From NCBI GenBank assembly GCA_020632575.1, contig JACKFH010000006.1:62001-126000 (forward strand): a DNA stretch of 64,000 nt, in the 5' to 3' direction. Under the pieces are notes generated by a model, which saw nothing but the letters and a program-made list of their open reading frames with translations, was not told the DNA's origin and did not search any database. Source of the stretch: Candidatus Omnitrophota bacterium (GTDB lineage: Bacteria > Hinthialibacterota > Hinthialibacteria > OLB16). The position numbers were made by a program, and so were the translations under genes. This document shows, piece by piece, positions 8,599 through 16,575 of the stretch; position 1 is the stretch's first letter, and the number at the start of each line of letters is the position of its first letter.

Positions 8599-10095
8599 AT
8601 GCGGTCAATTTTTAAGTCAATAAAGAAATCCCTATTACAAACTTTCGCTCTCTCCGCCCTCCTTGTCCCAATCATCGCGGCAACCACGGTCCGCGACGGG
8701 GCCTGGGCGGTGACGGACTCGGATTTCGCCCGCATCTTTCGACCCGAGGAGAGTTGGTCGGTGGTGATCGCCGACGCCCAAAACGGGCGAGTGGTCTACC
8801 GACAAAACCCCCAAACTCCCCGGATGCCCGCCTCGAATCTCAAGGTGTATGTCACCGCCGCCGCCTTCGACCTCCTCGGCAGTCATTATCGTTATCGCAC
8901 CCCTTTCCTGGTGCGAGGGAAACTCAGCCCACAGGGAGTTCTCGTGGGAGACCTGTTGGTTCGTGGGAGTGGAGACCCGACATTCAGCGGACGATTCGAG
9001 GAAGACTCGAAGGATGTCACCGCTCGATTCTCCCGCTGGGCCGACCGAATGAAGGAACTTCATATTCGCACGGTGAAAGGGAACCTCTACGGCGACGACA
9101 GCATCTTCGACAAAAACTATTGGGGAAGAGAATGGCCTGAGGATGAATACTGCAATTGGTACACCGCGCCCTCAGGCGGGTTGATTCTTAACGATAGCTG
9201 CCTCGATATTGGAGTCTTCCCCGGGACCGCCGTAGGGTCTCCGCCTAGGATCGAGACCATTCCCGATACGAAGTATCTCCGCATCGAAAACAATGCGCGG
9301 ACCATCGCGCGAGGACAGAAGAACGGTGTCAGCTTCCGGCGCCCCTTCGATTCGAACGATCTCGCGATGTATGGAAAAGTCGCCGCCGACTCGAGAGGGA
9401 CTCAACATGTGGTCGCGTTGACCGACCCGACAGGTTACTTTGTCAATGTTCTTAAAGAGACCCTAGAGAAAGAAGGAATCGAAATCCTCGGCGAGGCCAA
9501 GGACGCTCGCGAGGAACCCGACCTCCCGCGTCACGGCTGGAAAGTCTTAACCATCGAAAACTCTCCTCCGTTGAAAGAATTGGCGAAAGTCATCAACACC
9601 CGCTCGCAAAACCTCTTCGCCGATTCGCTCCTGAAGACCTTGGGGGCGAAAAAGGCCGGGATGGGGAATTGGGCCGGCGGATCGATGGCCGTCCGGGAAT
9701 GGGTCCGCGAGCAGGGTCTCCCTGTCGAGCACCTGCACCTGGAGGATGGGTCCGGCCTTTCGCGCTTGAATCGAGTGACCGCCGAAACCACCTGCGACCT
9801 CCTGCACCACATTCAGAAAAAACCGTGGTTCCCGCTTTGGAAAGAGACCCTCGCGGTTTCCGGTGAGTATCCCGGCTCACTGCGAAATCGTCTAAAGACC
9901 TCGACTCTCAAAGGCAAGGTAAGGGCAAAGACGGGTTACATCGACGATGTCTATTGCCTCTCGGGATATGTCGAGGCCAAAAGCGGCAAGGAATACGTCT
10001 TCAGTTTGCTTTTCAATGGAAAATCCCACGCCGGCAAGCACCCCCACCACCGGATGGAGGAGGCGTTGACTTTGGTGGCGCGGGAGGAGCCGTAG
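8599..10095 (+). CDS. dacB: D-alanyl-D-alanine carboxypeptidase/endopeptidase (PBP4 type)
   Basis: 498 aa from the ATG at 8599. The N-terminus has a signal peptide (residues about 10-30). The serine penicillin-binding motifs of class C PBPs are present: SxxK as SNLK at 79-82, SxN as SQN after VINTR, and KTG in VRAKTGYIDD near the C-terminus. The large insert between SxxK and SxN is typical of the PBP4/DacB (peptidase S13) family. The enzyme cleaves D-Ala-D-Ala peptides or cross-bridges in the periplasm during peptidoglycan remodelling. It is transcribed divergently from the sigma54 activator with almost no space between the starts, so its promoter must lie inside the neighbour's 5' end. Confidence 0.9.
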   Translation: MRSIFKSIKKSLLQTFALSALLVPIIAATTVRDGAWAVTDSDFARIFRPEESWSVVIADAQNGRVVYRQNPQTPRMPASNLKVYVTAAAFDLLGSHYRYRTPFLVRGKLSPQGVLVGDLLVRGSGDPTFSGRFEEDSKDVTARFSRWADRMKELHIRTVKGNLYGDDSIFDKNYWGREWPEDEYCNWYTAPSGGLILNDSCLDIGVFPGTAVGSPPRIETIPDTKYLRIENNARTIARGQKNGVSFRRPFDSNDLAMYGKVAADSRGTQHVVALTDPTGYFVNVLKETLEKEGIEILGEAKDAREEPDLPRHGWKVLTIENSPPLKELAKVINTRSQNLFADSLLKTLGAKKAGMGNWAGGSMAVREWVREQGLPVEHLHLEDGSGLSRLNRVTAETTCDLLHHIQKKPWFPLWKETLAVSGEYPGSLRNRLKTSTLKGKVRAKTGYIDDVYCLSGYVEAKSGKEYVFSLLFNGKSHAGKHPHHRMEEALTLVAREEP

Positions 10096-10131
10096 GTGGC
10101 AAGGTCCTCCCTTAGTCGTTTCGCTGTGCGC

Positions 10132-10359
10132 TTATTGGTTGGGGACTTTAACCGAGGATTTTGCCACTTTGATTAAAGACAAGAGCGCTTGGTTAACCGA
10201 CTCCGAGTTTGGGAAGAACGCCGCAACTTCATCATCCAGCAAAACCACATTCGAGTTCTTGACGACATGTTTGTAAAACTTCCCCCTCTCGAGTTTCTCA
10301 AAATCCGAGGGTTCATATTCATCACGGAGATCTTGAGTTCCCAGATTATCTTTGTTCAT
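10132..10359 (-). CDS. brnA: BrnA-like antitoxin
   Basis: 75 aa. The ATG at 10359 follows AAGGAG with good spacing. The C-terminal half (VVLLDDEVAAFFPNSESVN) matches the DDEV-x-x-F-P-x-S-x-x-V-N-x-A-L pattern of BrnA/CopG-like ribbon-helix-helix antitoxins. It starts inside the 3' end of the upstream brnT (14-bp overlap), the usual toxin-first order for this system, where BrnA neutralises BrnT and autorepresses the operon. The converging dacB gene ends 36 bp away. Longer in-frame upstream extensions overlap brnT and lack a ribosome binding site. Confidence 0.8.
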   Translation of the reverse strand: MNKDNLGTQDLRDEYEPSDFEKLERGKFYKHVVKNSNVVLLDDEVAAFFPNSESVNQALLSLIKVAKSSVKVPNQ

Positions 10360-10618
10360 AAATTCTCCTTTCCTTACGTGTCGCCACTCGGGCGCTGATA
10401 ATCCGAATCGCTTCAATTCCGAATGTGTGGACGACAACCAGCAGTTTCTCCGTGGAGGAGAGTCCAAAAGTAACGAACCTTTGTTCTCCTTCCGAATGAT
10501 CCGGGTCGGGGCCGCTCACCGCAAGTGGGTCGTAAAAAACACTGGCCGCCTCCTGAAAAGAAACCCCGTGCTTGCGAACATTCTTCTTGTCTTTGTCGGG
10601 GTCCCACTCGAATCTCAT
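10346..10618 (-). CDS. brnT: BrnT-type ribonuclease toxin
   Basis: 90 aa. The N-terminus MRFEWDPDKDKKNVRKHGV is the hallmark of BrnT (FEWDxxKxxxNxxKHGxxF), followed by FQEAASVFYDPLA and a C-terminal ISAR-TRKERR segment (RIISARVATRKERRIYE). BrnT is a RelE-fold ribonuclease that inhibits translation and forms a complex with BrnA encoded just downstream. The length fits the family. The start at 10618 is chosen because the conserved N-terminus begins there and a -10 box lies only 6 nt upstream. Confidence 0.9.
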   Translation of the reverse strand: MRFEWDPDKDKKNVRKHGVSFQEAASVFYDPLAVSGPDPDHSEGEQRFVTFGLSSTEKLLVVVHTFGIEAIRIISARVATRKERRIYEQR

Positions 10619-10624
10619 TTGTCT

Positions 10625-10654
10625 ATTATATCCCTCGAAATGTGTTCTGAGCAA
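10625..10654 (-). promoter_or_regulatory. promoter of brnTA, probably leaderless
   Basis: On the minus strand, TTGCTC (10649-10654) and a perfect TATAAT (10625-10630) are 18 bp apart. Only six bases separate the -10 box from the brnT ATG, so transcription should start at or next to the start codon, giving a leaderless or nearly leaderless mRNA. Confidence 0.55.
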
Positions 10655-10685
10655 TCGCAAATTCTAGATATGGGATTCCAGGTGA

Positions 10686-11222
10686 ATGCGCAATATCGAA
10701 CTTAAAGCGCGTCTCCCCAACCGCGAACGCGCGATCCGGATCTGCAAGGAAATGTCCGGCGCTCGGTTCGAGGGAGACATCCGCCAAACCGACACCTACT
10801 TCAAGGTCCCGAAGGGTCGTTTCAAACTCCGCGTTTGCGAACCGGGGGAAACCTATCTCGTCTACTACGAACGTGAGGACGCGACCGAGGCAAAGGGGTC
10901 GGATTACCATATCGAGTTCGTTCGGGCGAGTGTTCGGGACGTCCTCGATCGCGCCCTGGGAACGATCGCCGAAGTGAGAAAGGTTCGCACACTTTATCTC
11001 TGGGAGAATGTGAGAATCCATTTGGATCGAGTCGAGGAGCTGGGTGACTTCATCGAATTTGAAGCTGTGCTACGCCACTCCAACACCGAAGAAGAGGGTT
11101 ATCGGAAGGTGGCTGAACTGAAATCTCTCTTCGGAATCGAGAACACGGATCTGATCGAGGGTTCGTACTTGGAAATGGTGAATCCTATTTCGGCTTCCCA
11201 TGAAAAAACGGTCGCTCCATAG
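10686..11222 (+). CDS. CYTH-domain protein (class IV adenylate cyclase / triphosphatase family)
   Basis: 178 aa. It opens with MRNIELKARL, the N-terminal E-x-K-type metal/triphosphate-binding strand of CYTH proteins. TDTYFKVPKGRFKLR and YYEREDATEAKGSDY then match the Y-F-x-x-x-x-G-R-L-K-x-R and R-x-(D/E) strands, and IHLDRVEELGDFIEFEA matches the conserved LD-x-V-x-x-L-G-x-F-x-E-x-E strand. The family binds triphosphates in a beta-barrel tunnel; members are CyaB-type adenylate cyclases, thiamine triphosphatases or inorganic triphosphatases. Which activity applies cannot be read from the sequence. Its stop codon lies in the loop of the downstream terminator. Confidence 0.85.
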   Translation: MRNIELKARLPNRERAIRICKEMSGARFEGDIRQTDTYFKVPKGRFKLRVCEPGETYLVYYEREDATEAKGSDYHIEFVRASVRDVLDRALGTIAEVRKVRTLYLWENVRIHLDRVEELGDFIEFEAVLRHSNTEEEGYRKVAELKSLFGIENTDLIEGSYLEMVNPISASHEKTVAP

Positions 11223-11237
11223 AGCGACCGTTTTTTT
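11203..11237. terminator. bidirectional rho-independent terminator
   Basis: A perfect inverted repeat CGGTCGCTC/GAGCGACCG with a four-base loop is flanked by A6 on the left and T7 on the right, so it works in both directions. It ends the CYTH gene (plus) and the first pseudopilin operon (minus, stop at 11270). The TAG stop of the CYTH gene occupies 11220-11222, in the loop and first stem base. Confidence 0.92.
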
Positions 11238-11269
11238 GGTCCAATTGACAGATTCATCCAGAGTCAAGT

Positions 11270-12646
11270 TCATTGCCACGTTGGCGATGTCTCCGAGGTC
11301 GACGCCGTCTCCCAAGGTCTCGGTTTCTCGTTCCACTCATTAACCTCGAAGAAGGCGATCAAACCGACATCCCCAAGCGCCTCGTCGTAGTGGAATTCCC
11401 CGTTCCCGCTGACATCGACCTTCCCGCCGACAGCCGCGCCATAAATATCGCCGCCACCAGTGAGAGTGATATGAGCGTCGGGTGCATAGATCACTCCTGC
11501 ATACCCCGCTCCACCATTGATGGTGATGTCCGTATCGAGCGTTCCGCTTGAGTAAATCATGAGTCGTTCGGGTGGACCGGACCCGCCATTGTTGACGACG
11601 GTGCCGCCATTCCAGTCCAAATTTCCATCCGTAAAGATCACCACATGGCCATCCACGATCAGATTGGAATTCCCTCCCAAATTCGAGGATGAAAGGTAGT
11701 AGACTTTGGGATTGTCCTGAGTCCCCCCCGGCAATGTGAGTGTGGCGCCGGAAACCACATTCAATTCTCCAGTGGACGGATTGAAGGCGTCCACCAATTG
11801 GCCGTTGCTTTTGACAGCTTGTGGGATATCCGCGTTATCGTTTTCGAGCTTCGCCGCATCGACCAGGGTGTTGACCGGAGGAAGATCGATCTTGGTCATC
11901 CCGCCTTCAACCTCGCCTGTGATTTCCGCGTTGTTTCCAACGAGCACCACACTCCCGCCGGCCGAGGCGTCGCCGTCGATGATCGGCGTCCCGTTCAGCA
12001 AGATGTCGTGGTTCGACCCGGCGTCGCCATTGCTGTAGATATTTCCACCCACCCCATAAAAACCGTCGCGGGAATCGAAACTATCCACGACGGTCGTTCC
12101 GCCCAGTTCCAGGTCCTCATCGGAAAAGAGGCCAAGCGAAAAGACGGTGCGAGCTTTCGCCTCCACCTCGATGACTCGAACCTCGCTTCCGACTGTCTCA
12201 ATATCGGGAATACCCGCTGTGGCGATGATGGTCGGCTCGCTGTTGCTGATGATCGGAAAGGGAAGCGCGCTCCCCAGAGGTCCGATATCGATTTGGGTTC
12301 CCAATGGAATCGGGTTGAGGATCTCGATTTCGAATTCGCCCACCGCGTTTCCCGACGTATCGTAGAACGTGGAGCGATTCTTTTCGTAAACCTCATCATT
12401 ACTGACGTCCCACCCGGTCCACTCATCCTCCTTGTCGTAAGATAAATGCCAGATGCCATCCTCGATCCCCGCTTCCGCCAGGTGGAGCGCGGTGATGTAT
12501 CGTTGCTCGCGGAACGCGTCGTTGTGGTGAAAGACCGCGCGATCCAAAATCGGCGTCACCAACAAGCCGGCGAGCAGAGTCAGGAATAAGGCCATCAGCA
12601 AAGCCATTCCTTTGTCTTTTCTGGAAGAGTTGTTGGAAGGATTCAT
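11270..12646 (-). CDS. PilX-like protein with beta-helical C-terminal region (cassette 1)
   Basis: 458 aa from the ATG preceded by GGAGGATCGAACC. A short basic N-terminus (SSRKDKGMALL) leads into a hydrophobic helix (about residues 13-38) followed by FREQRYITALHLAEAGIE, the typical PilX/GspK-like N-terminus (prepilin-like, no FTLIE motif). From about residue 190 on the chain is rich in G, N, D and V and built of short beta-strand repeats (NGDAGSNHDILLNGTPIIDG and NGGAGYAGVIYAPDA), consistent with a right-handed beta-helix. Probably a minor pilin/pseudopilin tip protein exported by the type IV pilus-like machine encoded nearby. It is the last gene of a three-gene operon and is closely related to the gene at 14412-15773. 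Confidence 0.8.
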   Translation of the reverse strand: MNPSNNSSRKDKGMALLMALFLTLLAGLLVTPILDRAVFHHNDAFREQRYITALHLAEAGIEDGIWHLSYDKEDEWTGWDVSNDEVYEKNRSTFYDTSGNAVGEFEIEILNPIPLGTQIDIGPLGSALPFPIISNSEPTIIATAGIPDIETVGSEVRVIEVEAKARTVFSLGLFSDEDLELGGTTVVDSFDSRDGFYGVGGNIYSNGDAGSNHDILLNGTPIIDGDASAGGSVVLVGNNAEITGEVEGGMTKIDLPPVNTLVDAAKLENDNADIPQAVKSNGQLVDAFNPSTGELNVVSGATLTLPGGTQDNPKVYYLSSSNLGGNSNLIVDGHVVIFTDGNLDWNGGTVVNNGGSGPPERLMIYSSGTLDTDITINGGAGYAGVIYAPDAHITLTGGGDIYGAAVGGKVDVSGNGEFHYDEALGDVGLIAFFEVNEWNEKPRPWETASTSETSPTWQ

Positions 12647-12672
12647 GGTTCGATCCTCCTTTCTATACAAAA

Positions 12673-13446
12673 TCAGACGCCTCCCGGAATCTCAACCGTG
12701 TTGAGTCCGAGTGAGCGCTTGTTGCGGACAGTCGCGGCGCCGATCGAGCTGGCGACCGTGATGTCCACTTTCGAGGAATTCATGTAATCGATATAAGCCC
12801 GGAGATACGAGAAATCGATCCCGGATTCGGCCATGTACTGGAGATCTTCGACATTGATATAGTCGCCAATGTCTCCCCCCGTGGCCGACTGTAGGACTAA
12901 CCCGGTTTCACGCACGCTGATCATGATCAGTTCGATGTCCCGAACGACGGTCAGGTTTTCGAGGTTCCCGATCGCCTTGCCGCCGTAAAGGAATCCGAGT
13001 GTCACCACGTTCTCGTTGAGGATCTTCCGTTCGATGGGTTCGGGGTCGTCTTGCTCGTTCCAAAGCTCGCGAACCAACCCTCCTCCTCCGTTGGAGCCCT
13101 CTCCCTCCACCGTGTAGGTCACGAACTGAAATTCCTCGTCGACAATCTCGTTGTTCAGATCGACCTTCGGTTGACGAAGAACCAGCGTGGTTCCGGATGT
13201 GAGTCGCGTTCCGGCTTGGGCGACCACATTGGTGGCCAGACGGCAGTCGCGCCGGATGTAGTTCATGGAGATGTAGAGGTCGTCGCGCAAGTTCTGCGTG
13301 ATTTCATCCTGGGAGGAAAAAAGCATGACCCGGCTCAGGCCGGCGAACACCGAGGAGCCAACCAGGAGGCAGACCCCGAGGCCGATGAGGAGCTCGATCA
13401 GGGTGGCGCCTTTTTCGGCGTCTCGATTAATGGAAGGGCAGCTCAT
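12673..13446 (-). CDS. PilW-like prepilin (cassette 1)
   Basis: 257 aa. The N-terminus carries a prepilin peptidase site: DAEKG followed by ATLIELLIGLGVCLLVGSSVF, with the conserved Glu at position +5 of the mature protein and a hydrophobic alpha-1 helix. The rest (FSSQDEITQNLRDDLYISMNYIRRDCRLATN) matches PilW-like minor pilins. The start overlaps the stop of the PilV-like gene by ATGA, implying translational coupling. The paralogue at 15802-16575 has the same length. Confidence 0.85.
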   Translation of the reverse strand: MSCPSINRDAEKGATLIELLIGLGVCLLVGSSVFAGLSRVMLFSSQDEITQNLRDDLYISMNYIRRDCRLATNVVAQAGTRLTSGTTLVLRQPKVDLNNEIVDEEFQFVTYTVEGEGSNGGGGLVRELWNEQDDPEPIERKILNENVVTLGFLYGGKAIGNLENLTVVRDIELIMISVRETGLVLQSATGGDIGDYINVEDLQYMAESGIDFSYLRAYIDYMNSSKVDITVASSIGAATVRNKRSLGLNTVEIPGGV

Positions 13447-13961
13447 GGGTTGATTCCTTTCTTGGTCACCAATGTGGTTTGCCGGACCAATATGTCGCCC
13501 GGAGGCACGTTCTCCGGGGCGGTGTTCGGCGACACTCCAATAGTGGCAATGACAAGTTCGACCAATTTGGTTTCCGTGCGAGTCTGGTAAGGTTCTATCG
13601 TCAGGTAGACGGCAAGGTTGTTTCGGTAGAGACGATCGGAAATGTCCGAAAGGACCATCTGCTGGAAACGTCCCAATGGGTCCATATTGAGGTTTCCGTT
13701 TTCGACATCAGTGAGGGAATCGTAGCTGGTCGATCGAAGGATTTCCAAAATCTGACCGGCGCTCCGTGCCGCCTCCAACTCGACCCGGGCGAGGTTTTGA
13801 GAAGCGAAACTGAAGGAGAAAGCGCTGGTGATCAACAACCCAACACCCGCGAGCAGAAGGATGGCGACCAAACCCTCCACCAGAGTGAATCCACCTTGCG
13901 AGCAAGAATTCGGTCTTGCTTTGCGCGGTTTCTTGAAGGGAGAACTATTGAATATACGCAT
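13443..13961 (-). CDS. PilV-like prepilin (cassette 1)
   Basis: 172 aa. A longer frame exists, but the ATG at 13961 has AAGGAG 7 nt upstream and gives exactly the length of the paralogue at 16572-17090. A long basic leader ends in CSQGG, followed by FTLVEGLVAILLLAGVGLLI, a classic type IV prepilin cleavage and methylation site with Glu at +5. The C-terminal half is a small globular domain. It is the first gene of the PilV-PilW-PilX-like operon, presumably processed by a PilD-type peptidase elsewhere in the genome. Confidence 0.87.
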   Translation of the reverse strand: MRIFNSSPFKKPRKARPNSCSQGGFTLVEGLVAILLLAGVGLLITSAFSFSFASQNLARVELEAARSAGQILEILRSTSYDSLTDVENGNLNMDPLGRFQQMVLSDISDRLYRNNLAVYLTIEPYQTRTETKLVELVIATIGVSPNTAPENVPPGDILVRQTTLVTKKGINP

Positions 13962-14145
13962 CGATCCACTCCTTGCGGTTTCCTCTGGGATTAAGCAGAG
14001 AATGTTCCAATTCTTCCGAATCCTCCCGCAATCGGATAAATTCCCAGTTCTTCTTCCCTTCCTTTCCTTATTTTCAAAAACTTTCGTCATCCATAAAAAC
14101 TATCCAATTAGCCAATTTCTCGCGGCCGATTTTCCGCGTTTTATT

Positions 14146-14174
14146 TCGTTACAGATTCTTGGGCCAGGATTGTC
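14146..14174 (-). promoter_or_regulatory. conserved upstream element of cassette 1
   Basis: On the minus strand this 29-bp stretch reads GACAATCCTGGCCCA, a variable spacer, then TGTAACGA. A near-identical element lies at the same relative place before cassette 2 (17292-17319). The TGGCCCA core recalls a sigma54 -24 box, but no GC is found at the right distance for -12. It may be a promoter or an activator site. Confidence 0.5.
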
Positions 14175-14343
14175 TCAAGTAGTTAAAAGGAAAGGAAGGA
14201 AAGAGAAAGAAAAGGCGAAGAGGAGAGGCCATGGGGGGGCCTTGAAAACCAAGAGGAGATTCGGAGATTGGGGAGTGGTCTGTTCGCGATTTTGAAGGCA
14301 TGGAGTGGATGGAGGTGGAGTGAACCGGGAGAGAATATAGAAA

Positions 14344-14366
14344 CGGCCGTCATTGTCTGACGGCCG
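14344..14366 (-). terminator. hairpin terminator of pseudopilin cassette 2
   Basis: Stem CGGCCGTCA/TGACGGCCG (9 bp) with a 5-nt loop lies 45 bp after the stop of the PilX-like gene at 14412. On the minus strand it is followed by only TTT and then an AT-rich stretch, so the T-run is weak. Confidence 0.6.
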
Positions 14367-14411
14367 CTGGATATTGGGTGATGGTCGCAAGTGGCGAGTC
14401 CGTTCACTAGC

Positions 14412-15773
14412 CTACGGGCTGGCTTCCGCGTAATCCCAGGTCCTCGGTTTCTCGACCCATTCGCTGATCTTGAACCCGAGTGAGATGCCTGTCCCGCCCA
14501 AAGCCTCGTCATAGTGAAACGCCCCATTGCCGATGACATCGATCTTGCCCGCCACCGCCGCCCCGTACACGTCGCCGCCACCGGTGAGTTTCAATTGCGA
14601 GGAGGGCGCGTAGATCGCCCCCGCGAAACCGGCGCCGCCATTGATTTTGATCTCCTTGTCCATCAAGCCGCTGGACATGATCAAGAGTTTTTCAGGGGGA
14701 CCGAATCCGCCGTTGTTAACGACCGTCCCGCCGTTCCAAGTGAGATCGCCATCGGTGAATATGATCGCGTACCCATCGAGTTCGATCTTGGAATTTCCGT
14801 TGAGTTGCGACGACGAGAAGTAATAAACCTTGGGATTGTCTACGGTCCCTCCGGGAAGAGTCAGCGTCGCACCCGCGGCCACATTCAGAGTCTGGTTCCC
14901 CGAATTGTAAGCGGAGGAGGTCTGTCCGTTGCTCTTGATCGCGTCCGGGATCTCATTGTTGTTGTTGTTCACCTTGGCCGCCGCGACCAAGTCGTTGACC
15001 GGAGGCAGATCGATATGGGTCATTCCACCCTGGACATCTCCCGTAATGGTGGCGTTGTTCCCCACCACCACATTCCCGCCCGCCGCCGCGTCGCCGTCGA
15101 TAATCGGAGTTCCGGAAAGGAGAATGTCCCCGTTCGATCCAGCGTCTCCATTGCTGTTGACATTTCCATTGACTCCATAGAAACCGACCCTCGAGTCGAA
15201 ACTATCCACATTACTGGTGCCGCCCATCTCCAGGTCGTCGTCGCTGAACAGACCAAGAGAGAACGCGCTCTTCTCGTCGGTGCCGACTTGAATAACCCGA
15301 ACCTCGCTCCCCACGGAGTCGATGTCCGGGACACCCGCCACGCAGTAGAGAGTCGGCTGACCGGTGAATTGGATGTTGAACGGCACCTGGGCCCCGAGCG
15401 CTCCAATCCCGATCAGATCGCTCTCGCCAAGGGGGTCGACCACATAGACTTCATACTCTCCCAGAGCGTTGCCCTGAAAATCCTTGAAATCGATCTTGTC
15501 CAGTTTGTACATATCCGGGTTGCTGGTGTCCCATCCCTCCCATTCCTCGTCCTGATCGGCGTGGGTGAGTTGCCAGATCGCCTCTTCGATCCCCGCCTCG
15601 GCGATATGCAAAGCGCTGATATAGTTTTGTTCCCTGAAAGCGTCGTTGTGATGGAAGACCGCTCTCTGCAACACCGGGACAATCAACAACCCGGCGAGCA
15701 TTGTGAGGAACAACGCCATCAACAGGACCGCGCCTTTTTCTTTTTTTTGGAGAAGTCGAATAGTCTTTTTCAT
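14412..15773 (-). CDS. PilX-like protein with beta-helical C-terminal region (cassette 2)
   Basis: 453 aa from the ATG at 15773, preceded by GGGGGGAG. The organisation is as in the gene at 11270-12646: basic N-terminus (QKKEKGAVLLM), hydrophobic helix, FREQNYISALHIAEAGIEEA, then a Gly/Asn-rich beta-repeat region with long matching segments such as GSEVRVIQV, FYGVNGNVNSNGDAGSNGD and NGGAGFAGAIYAPSS. The two proteins clearly arose by duplication. A minor pilin tip or adhesive role is likely but unproven. The C-terminal regions end with similar FHYDEALG segments and a short Trp-containing tail. Confidence 0.8.
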   Translation of the reverse strand: MKKTIRLLQKKEKGAVLLMALFLTMLAGLLIVPVLQRAVFHHNDAFREQNYISALHIAEAGIEEAIWQLTHADQDEEWEGWDTSNPDMYKLDKIDFKDFQGNALGEYEVYVVDPLGESDLIGIGALGAQVPFNIQFTGQPTLYCVAGVPDIDSVGSEVRVIQVGTDEKSAFSLGLFSDDDLEMGGTSNVDSFDSRVGFYGVNGNVNSNGDAGSNGDILLSGTPIIDGDAAAGGNVVVGNNATITGDVQGGMTHIDLPPVNDLVAAAKVNNNNNEIPDAIKSNGQTSSAYNSGNQTLNVAAGATLTLPGGTVDNPKVYYFSSSQLNGNSKIELDGYAIIFTDGDLTWNGGTVVNNGGFGPPEKLLIMSSGLMDKEIKINGGAGFAGAIYAPSSQLKLTGGGDVYGAAVAGKIDVIGNGAFHYDEALGGTGISLGFKISEWVEKPRTWDYAEASP

Positions 15774-15801
15774 AGATCGCTCCCCCCTTTCCGCTGATTT
15801 A

Positions 15802-16575
15802 CTAGGAAGCGCCGCCGGGGGATTCAATGTTTTGAATCCCCATGGCGTCCTTGTTTCTAACCGTCGCGGCGCCCATGGTGCTCGCGACCGACAAGTCCAC
15901 TTTGATCGAATTCATGTAGTCGATGTAGGCGCGGAGGTACGAGAAATCCACTCCCGACTCCGCCATATAGGCGAGGTCGTCCGTGTCGAAATAGTCGCCA
16001 ATATTCGTTTCACCCCCACCGTGACGAACCAGACCGGTCTCACGGGCGCCGATCAGGATAACCTCGACATCCCGGATCAGGGTGAGATTCTCGACATTCC
16101 AAATCGACTTGCCCCCATAGAGAAATCCCGCGGTGACAATGTACTCGTTCAGGATCTTGGACTCATTGGGCTGCCCGTCGTCGCGCTCGTCCCAAACCTC
16201 TCTCAGAAGCCCCGCTTGACCCGTAGTTTGCGAGTTTTGCAGGGTGTACGTGACATAATCGTATTCCCCCGCCACCACATCGAAATTCAAATCCAAGCGT
16301 GGTTGGCGAAGACAGAGAGTGGTTCCATTGGTGACACGAGTTCCCGCGTTGCTGACCACGTTGGTCGCCAATCGGAGATCGCGGCGAACGTTATTCAGGG
16401 TCAGATAGAGATCGTCATGGAGATCGTGCGTCACCTCATCCTGCGATGAAAAAATCAGAAATTGACTCAGTCCCGCGAATACGGAGGAGGTGACCAAGAC
16501 ACCCACCGTCAATCCAATCAGCAACTCGACCAGAGTCGCCCCTTTTTCCCGATGTTCCCGACAAATCCGAGTCAT
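15802..16575 (-). CDS. PilW-like prepilin (cassette 2)
   Basis: 257 aa. The leader REHREKG is followed by ATLVELLIGLTVGVLVTSSVF, a prepilin cleavage site with Glu at +5. FSSQDEVTHDLHDDLYLTL and the C-terminal YMAESGVDFSYLRAYIDYM are nearly the same as in the cassette 1 paralogue, so selection acts on the whole protein. The start overlaps the PilV-like stop by ATGA. The downstream PilX-like gene starts 28 bp after the stop. Confidence 0.85.
   Translation of the reverse strand: MTRICREHREKGATLVELLIGLTVGVLVTSSVFAGLSQFLIFSSQDEVTHDLHDDLYLTLNNVRRDLRLATNVVSNAGTRVTNGTTLCLRQPRLDLNFDVVAGEYDYVTYTLQNSQTTGQAGLLREVWDERDDGQPNESKILNEYIVTAGFLYGGKSIWNVENLTLIRDVEVILIGARETGLVRHGGGETNIGDYFDTDDLAYMAESGVDFSYLRAYIDYMNSIKVDLSVASTMGAATVRNKDAMGIQNIESPGGAS

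Larger units (their letters stand above)
13962..14411. other. 450-bp intergenic region between pseudopilin cassettes
   Basis: This holds the leader and upstream element of cassette 1 (13962-14175), a purine-rich stretch on the plus strand (about 14184-14260) and the terminator of cassette 2 (14344-14366). No gene is supported; frames crossing it lack start signals and homology-like composition. The leader from the shared element to the ATG is about 185 nt. Confidence 0.6.

Noticed and set aside
14514..15797. Long open frame (427 codons) on the plus strand opposite the second PilX-like gene
   Set aside because: It is the antisense shadow of a gene with a clear start and domain pattern; the composition is Arg/Asp/His-rich without a recognisable motif, and no ribosome binding site is seen.
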